Of a stretch of 64,000 bases of DNA, positions 61,059 to 64,000 are shown one piece after another. Position numbers and translations under genes: made by a program. Source of the stretch: Chalciporus piperatus (taxonomy: Eukaryota > Basidiomycota > Agaricomycetes > Boletales > Boletaceae); contig JBBPTG010000052.1 of assembly GCA_038093975.1 (NCBI GenBank), positions 62,001-126,000 on the forward strand, in the 5' to 3' direction. Each line of letters opens with the position of its first letter. Within the stretch, counting starts at the first letter, position 1. Below the pieces are notes generated by a model. The model searched no databases and had not been told where the DNA came from. It saw only the letters and a list, made by a program, of their open reading frames with translations.

Positions 61059-61263
61059 CGTTGGTTGAGAGTGAGCAAAGAGTGGTGGATCGGCGTTGGC
61101 CGGAGTGTCGCGTGTGTGGCTCCTGATTGGTCAAAGGGTACCCTCCAGCCTTGCTTGTGCCCTAATTGACTGAGTCTGACTCTCGCGTTCAGGACGATAT
61201 CGACGGCGACGAGGATAAAGTCAAAGGCTATATAATTCGTGGTGGAAGTACAACACGCGACTG
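61059..61263. promoter_or_regulatory. short divergent promoter region
   Basis: 205 bp between the start codons of the mitochondrial protein gene and POP1. Contains TATATAA at 61229-61235, about 30 bp upstream of the POP1 ATG, and a CCAAT-like ATTGG on the + strand near 61120. Confidence 0.5.
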
Positions 61264-64000
61264 ATGCCTCCGAAACGCAAGAACGATGACAACGGCGAAC
61301 TCACCGCCCGAGAGCGCAAGAAACTCAAGATGGCGGATGCACGGACAATTTCAGTCCAGCAAACACCCTCTGGCAACGGCGCTGCCTCCACGAATGAACA
61401 GGGAAATGGAAATGCTGCTGCTTCAGGTTCAGCCGGACCTTCCAAGACGGTGGTGCGATTTGACTGTGCGTACTCTCGATGCATATCACTGCCCGAGACC
61501 GAACTAAGAGCGTAAATAGCTATGCAGGGACTGCCTGCTTCCATCGACGTGGAGAGGTTCACAGAGGTAGGTTCAGTTGTCTCTTCTTGGGACACTTTTG
61601 TCCACCTTCCATCCAGGCTCGTGCGTACGAGATCGATGCAATGCAAAAGGCGGTCAAGGCAGCCAGGTGTGCAATCAGTTTTCATCAGCGACCATGTCTT
61701 GACATGCCAACTTCAGTGAAAGTTCGACACATCGCGCGTGGCAAACGTTGCCTCGACACCTTCGCCGCAGGGCAGCTAGTCATGACATCCGACGCGTCCC
61801 TCTACGCCTGAGAGCTAAGGCACGTGCTGAAGTAAGTGTATCCCGACCGATCGTACCGCATATATTCATTACCCGCACCCAGATGGACAATGCTAAACGC
61901 AAGGTCCTTGCTCGGCCGAAGCGGGGTAAAGCTAACCAAATCACTCGCACGGAAGCCCTCTTAAAGCGCCAGCGTAAGTCATGTATTCCTAATTTTTTCC
62001 CCTTCTTTGAGCCAATAGGATGATCCCAGGTGACAAGTCGTGGCTTGAAACGCATATCTGGCATGCGAAACGCGCAAAGATGCACAATATGTGGGGATAT
62101 CGCCTTGTATGTTTTGATTGACGTTCCAGATGAACAAGTAACTGAGCCCGCGTATCAGGCCGTCACACCAACTGAAAAGGCTTTCCGTCCTTCCCATCGA
62201 GCATCCTTGCACGGCTCGATTTTACATGACGCCTCCTATCATGCTACGGTAGAGCTTAAAGGACCGCAGATCCTCCTTCAGTCTGTGTTGGAACAATGCT
62301 GCGATCCTCAGACCTCCGGAATGAAACGGTCAGTTTCGGATGTCCGTCAACTTCTTCCCGCTGACAGTCTTGCAGGTGTATGACTGGTGGTCGAGCTTGT
62401 GAGACCCACGTTTACAAACATGCAAGCTATCCACTCGGTCTCTTGGGCCCTATGACGATCATCTGGCAACCACTGACCACTAAGGACACCCCGTCCGCTC
62501 CTTCTAAACCTGCTGCACAGTCAGGGAAGGGGAAGGGGAAAGGAAAGGTCAAGGAGAAACAGACGGAGGACAGTCCACCGTCCCGACCCAATGAACCGCG
62601 TGTCATCTGGGTTCGATGTCACCCAGCGATCTTTGAAGACGTCTTCGAGACCTTACGGACCTGTGCTTCGCATGTCCTCGACGAGAGCAAGAAGAAGAAT
62701 CCTCAAGTGCACGCCGAGATCGAGATCGCGGATCTGAGAGGATGCATCAATGCGTTCGAGATCATGGGCCCTAAGTCCAGCCAGGTGATCAAAGGGGTCT
62801 TTTCCCCTGTCGGGAGCGACGATAGAAAGGATTTCAAGAAGGTCAGCAAGTTGTTTGCAGGATATCCTGACGGCTTGCTAACGTCGAGAACAAGTAGTTT
62901 TGGGACTCGTTGACCAATCTGCAGACGTCAGGAAGCATACCACGTGGAATGGTGATCGGGCTCAAGGTTCTCGATCCGCGGCTCAAGTACGGTCAACGAT
63001 TTTACGTTGTATTCGACTCACATCTCGTGTTCAGGTTCCCGCCTCACAACGCCAAACCCCATTATCCAGACTTTCCGAATTCGTCCATCCATCAATCTCT
63101 GGGTTTCCTATTCCCGACCGCTCTCGTGGCACAGAGCGAAATCTGGGATGAAGAGACACGCGGCAGCCTCAAGAAGCCCAAGTACAAGAAAAAAGATCTC
63201 GATGAAAGACGCTCCAAGGTAGGACTTGTCCACCACGTATCGCTCGTACTCACGCTCTCTCGATCCGAAGAATCTGGTTCCTGGTACACCGCTCAATCCT
63301 CTCAGACAGGATGACCGAATCCCTATTCTTCTTGTTCAGCGTTCTGTCGAGCCCCCAGTTGCTTCAACGTCTGCATCGCGATCCGATAATACTCAAGGCA
63401 TCCATGGGTGGACGTTACTGTTCCCCGCAGGCTGGTCAATGGCTTTCCTGTCGTCGCTCGTATATACTGGAACTCGCTTCGCGGGTCAGCGCGAACGCAC
63501 GAAACAATTCTTCGAAGCTGGCGTAAATGGGTTTCCACGAGATTATCCTACCGTCGCTGCGTACGATGTCGTCACCAATGAACGGGCTGAGAAGGACAGA
63601 GCGAAATGGGAAAGGACACCTCCTGCGAAGAAGCCCAATTATACGAAGCTGGGCACGAGGAGCCCGTGGCGTGCTGACTGGGGCGTCGTTCTGGGACTCG
63701 AGGAGCCAGCTCCAGCTCCGAGGACCGATACGCAAAGAGAAGAAGGATTAGTTACGACTCAACGCGAGAATCCTCCTGATCCCGACGCGATGCAAGTCGA
63801 CGCTCCAAATTCTGGCGTCCGCCCATGGCTTCTTCGCGGTCCCAATGTCCCTTCCTTGCTATCCAACGCGTTCATCACGCCCGCTCAGTTCGTCGGCGAG
63901 ATCAACAAACTTCGGTCGAGGCATCACATGTCACCTCTGGACGTGTCTATCTCTGCAGACGACTTGGTGAAATCGGCGCTCGTGATGGTGCGCACGAAGA
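61264..64000 (+). CDS. POP1: ribonuclease P/MRP protein subunit Pop1 (3' end outside window)
   Basis: Multi-exon gene starting MPPKRKNDDNGELTARERKK; it runs off the right edge. The Pop1 N-terminal domain is recognisable: LPRHLRRRAASHDIRRVP, WLETHIWHAKRAKMHNMWG, then the exon-split TPTEKAFRPSHRAS and ILHDASYHATVEL. The POPLD domain shows FPAGWSMAFLSSLVYTGTRF and FEAGVNGFPRDYPT. A basic Lys/Gly linker (GKGKGKGKVKEK) lies between the domains. It is the largest protein subunit of RNase P and RNase MRP, needed for tRNA 5' processing and rRNA maturation in the nucleus and nucleolus. No frame break seen within the window; introns are short and conventional. Confidence 0.93.

Noticed and set aside
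1..64000. CRISPR arrays, tRNA or rRNA genes
   Set aside because: No regularly spaced repeats, no cloverleaf with a convincing TPsiC box, and no rRNA-like stretch were seen; a covariance-model scan was not possible here.

Overview
The window looks like nuclear DNA of a mushroom-forming basidiomycete (Agaricomycetes). Genes are split by many 45-65 bp GT-AG introns. The families include a Pop1 subunit, cytosolic ribosomal protein uL1, a DUF6534-type membrane protein, an F-box protein, a KDZ transposase with its cysteine clusters, and an OTT_1508-type deaminase. No prokaryotic, organellar or viral signature was seen.

Layout. 1.46-10.43 kb: one giant multi-domain gene (probable beta-propeller, GTPase, Cys/His array, vWFA). 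10.83-14.29 kb: a disordered protein with a helical N-terminus. 14.69-16.35 kb: a deaminase-fold gene on the minus strand whose reading frame is broken by two in-frame stops. 16.588-22.689 kb: a complete Mutator-like transposon with 43-bp TIRs, a perfect 9-bp target duplication, a transposase and two further genes. 22.89-24.37 kb: an F-box protein. 24.512-28.838 kb: a complete Tc1/mariner-type element with TA target duplication, a DD34E transposase and a zinc-cluster partner gene. 30.0-39.2 kb: phospholipase B, cytochrome P450, amino-acid permease. 41.7-45.9 kb: a coiled-coil protein divergent from ribosomal protein uL1. 49.8-51.4 kb: an Nrg1-like C2H2 repressor preceded by a long gene-poor stretch. 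51.791-57.026 kb: a KDZ transposon with 72-bp TIRs, a transposase and a convergent GRF-type partner. 58-64 kb: a DUF6534-like membrane protein, a mitochondrial membrane protein, and POP1, which runs off the right edge.

Three unrelated DNA-transposon superfamilies therefore sit within about 40 kb. Each looks structurally complete, and each carries at least one intact second gene encoding a Cys- or Cys/His-rich, probably zinc-binding protein. That shared design and the giant GTPase-vWFA gene are the best candidates for undescribed biology. Exon boundaries were worked out by eye from GT-AG sites and reading-frame continuity. Family names rest on motif recognition, not on a search.
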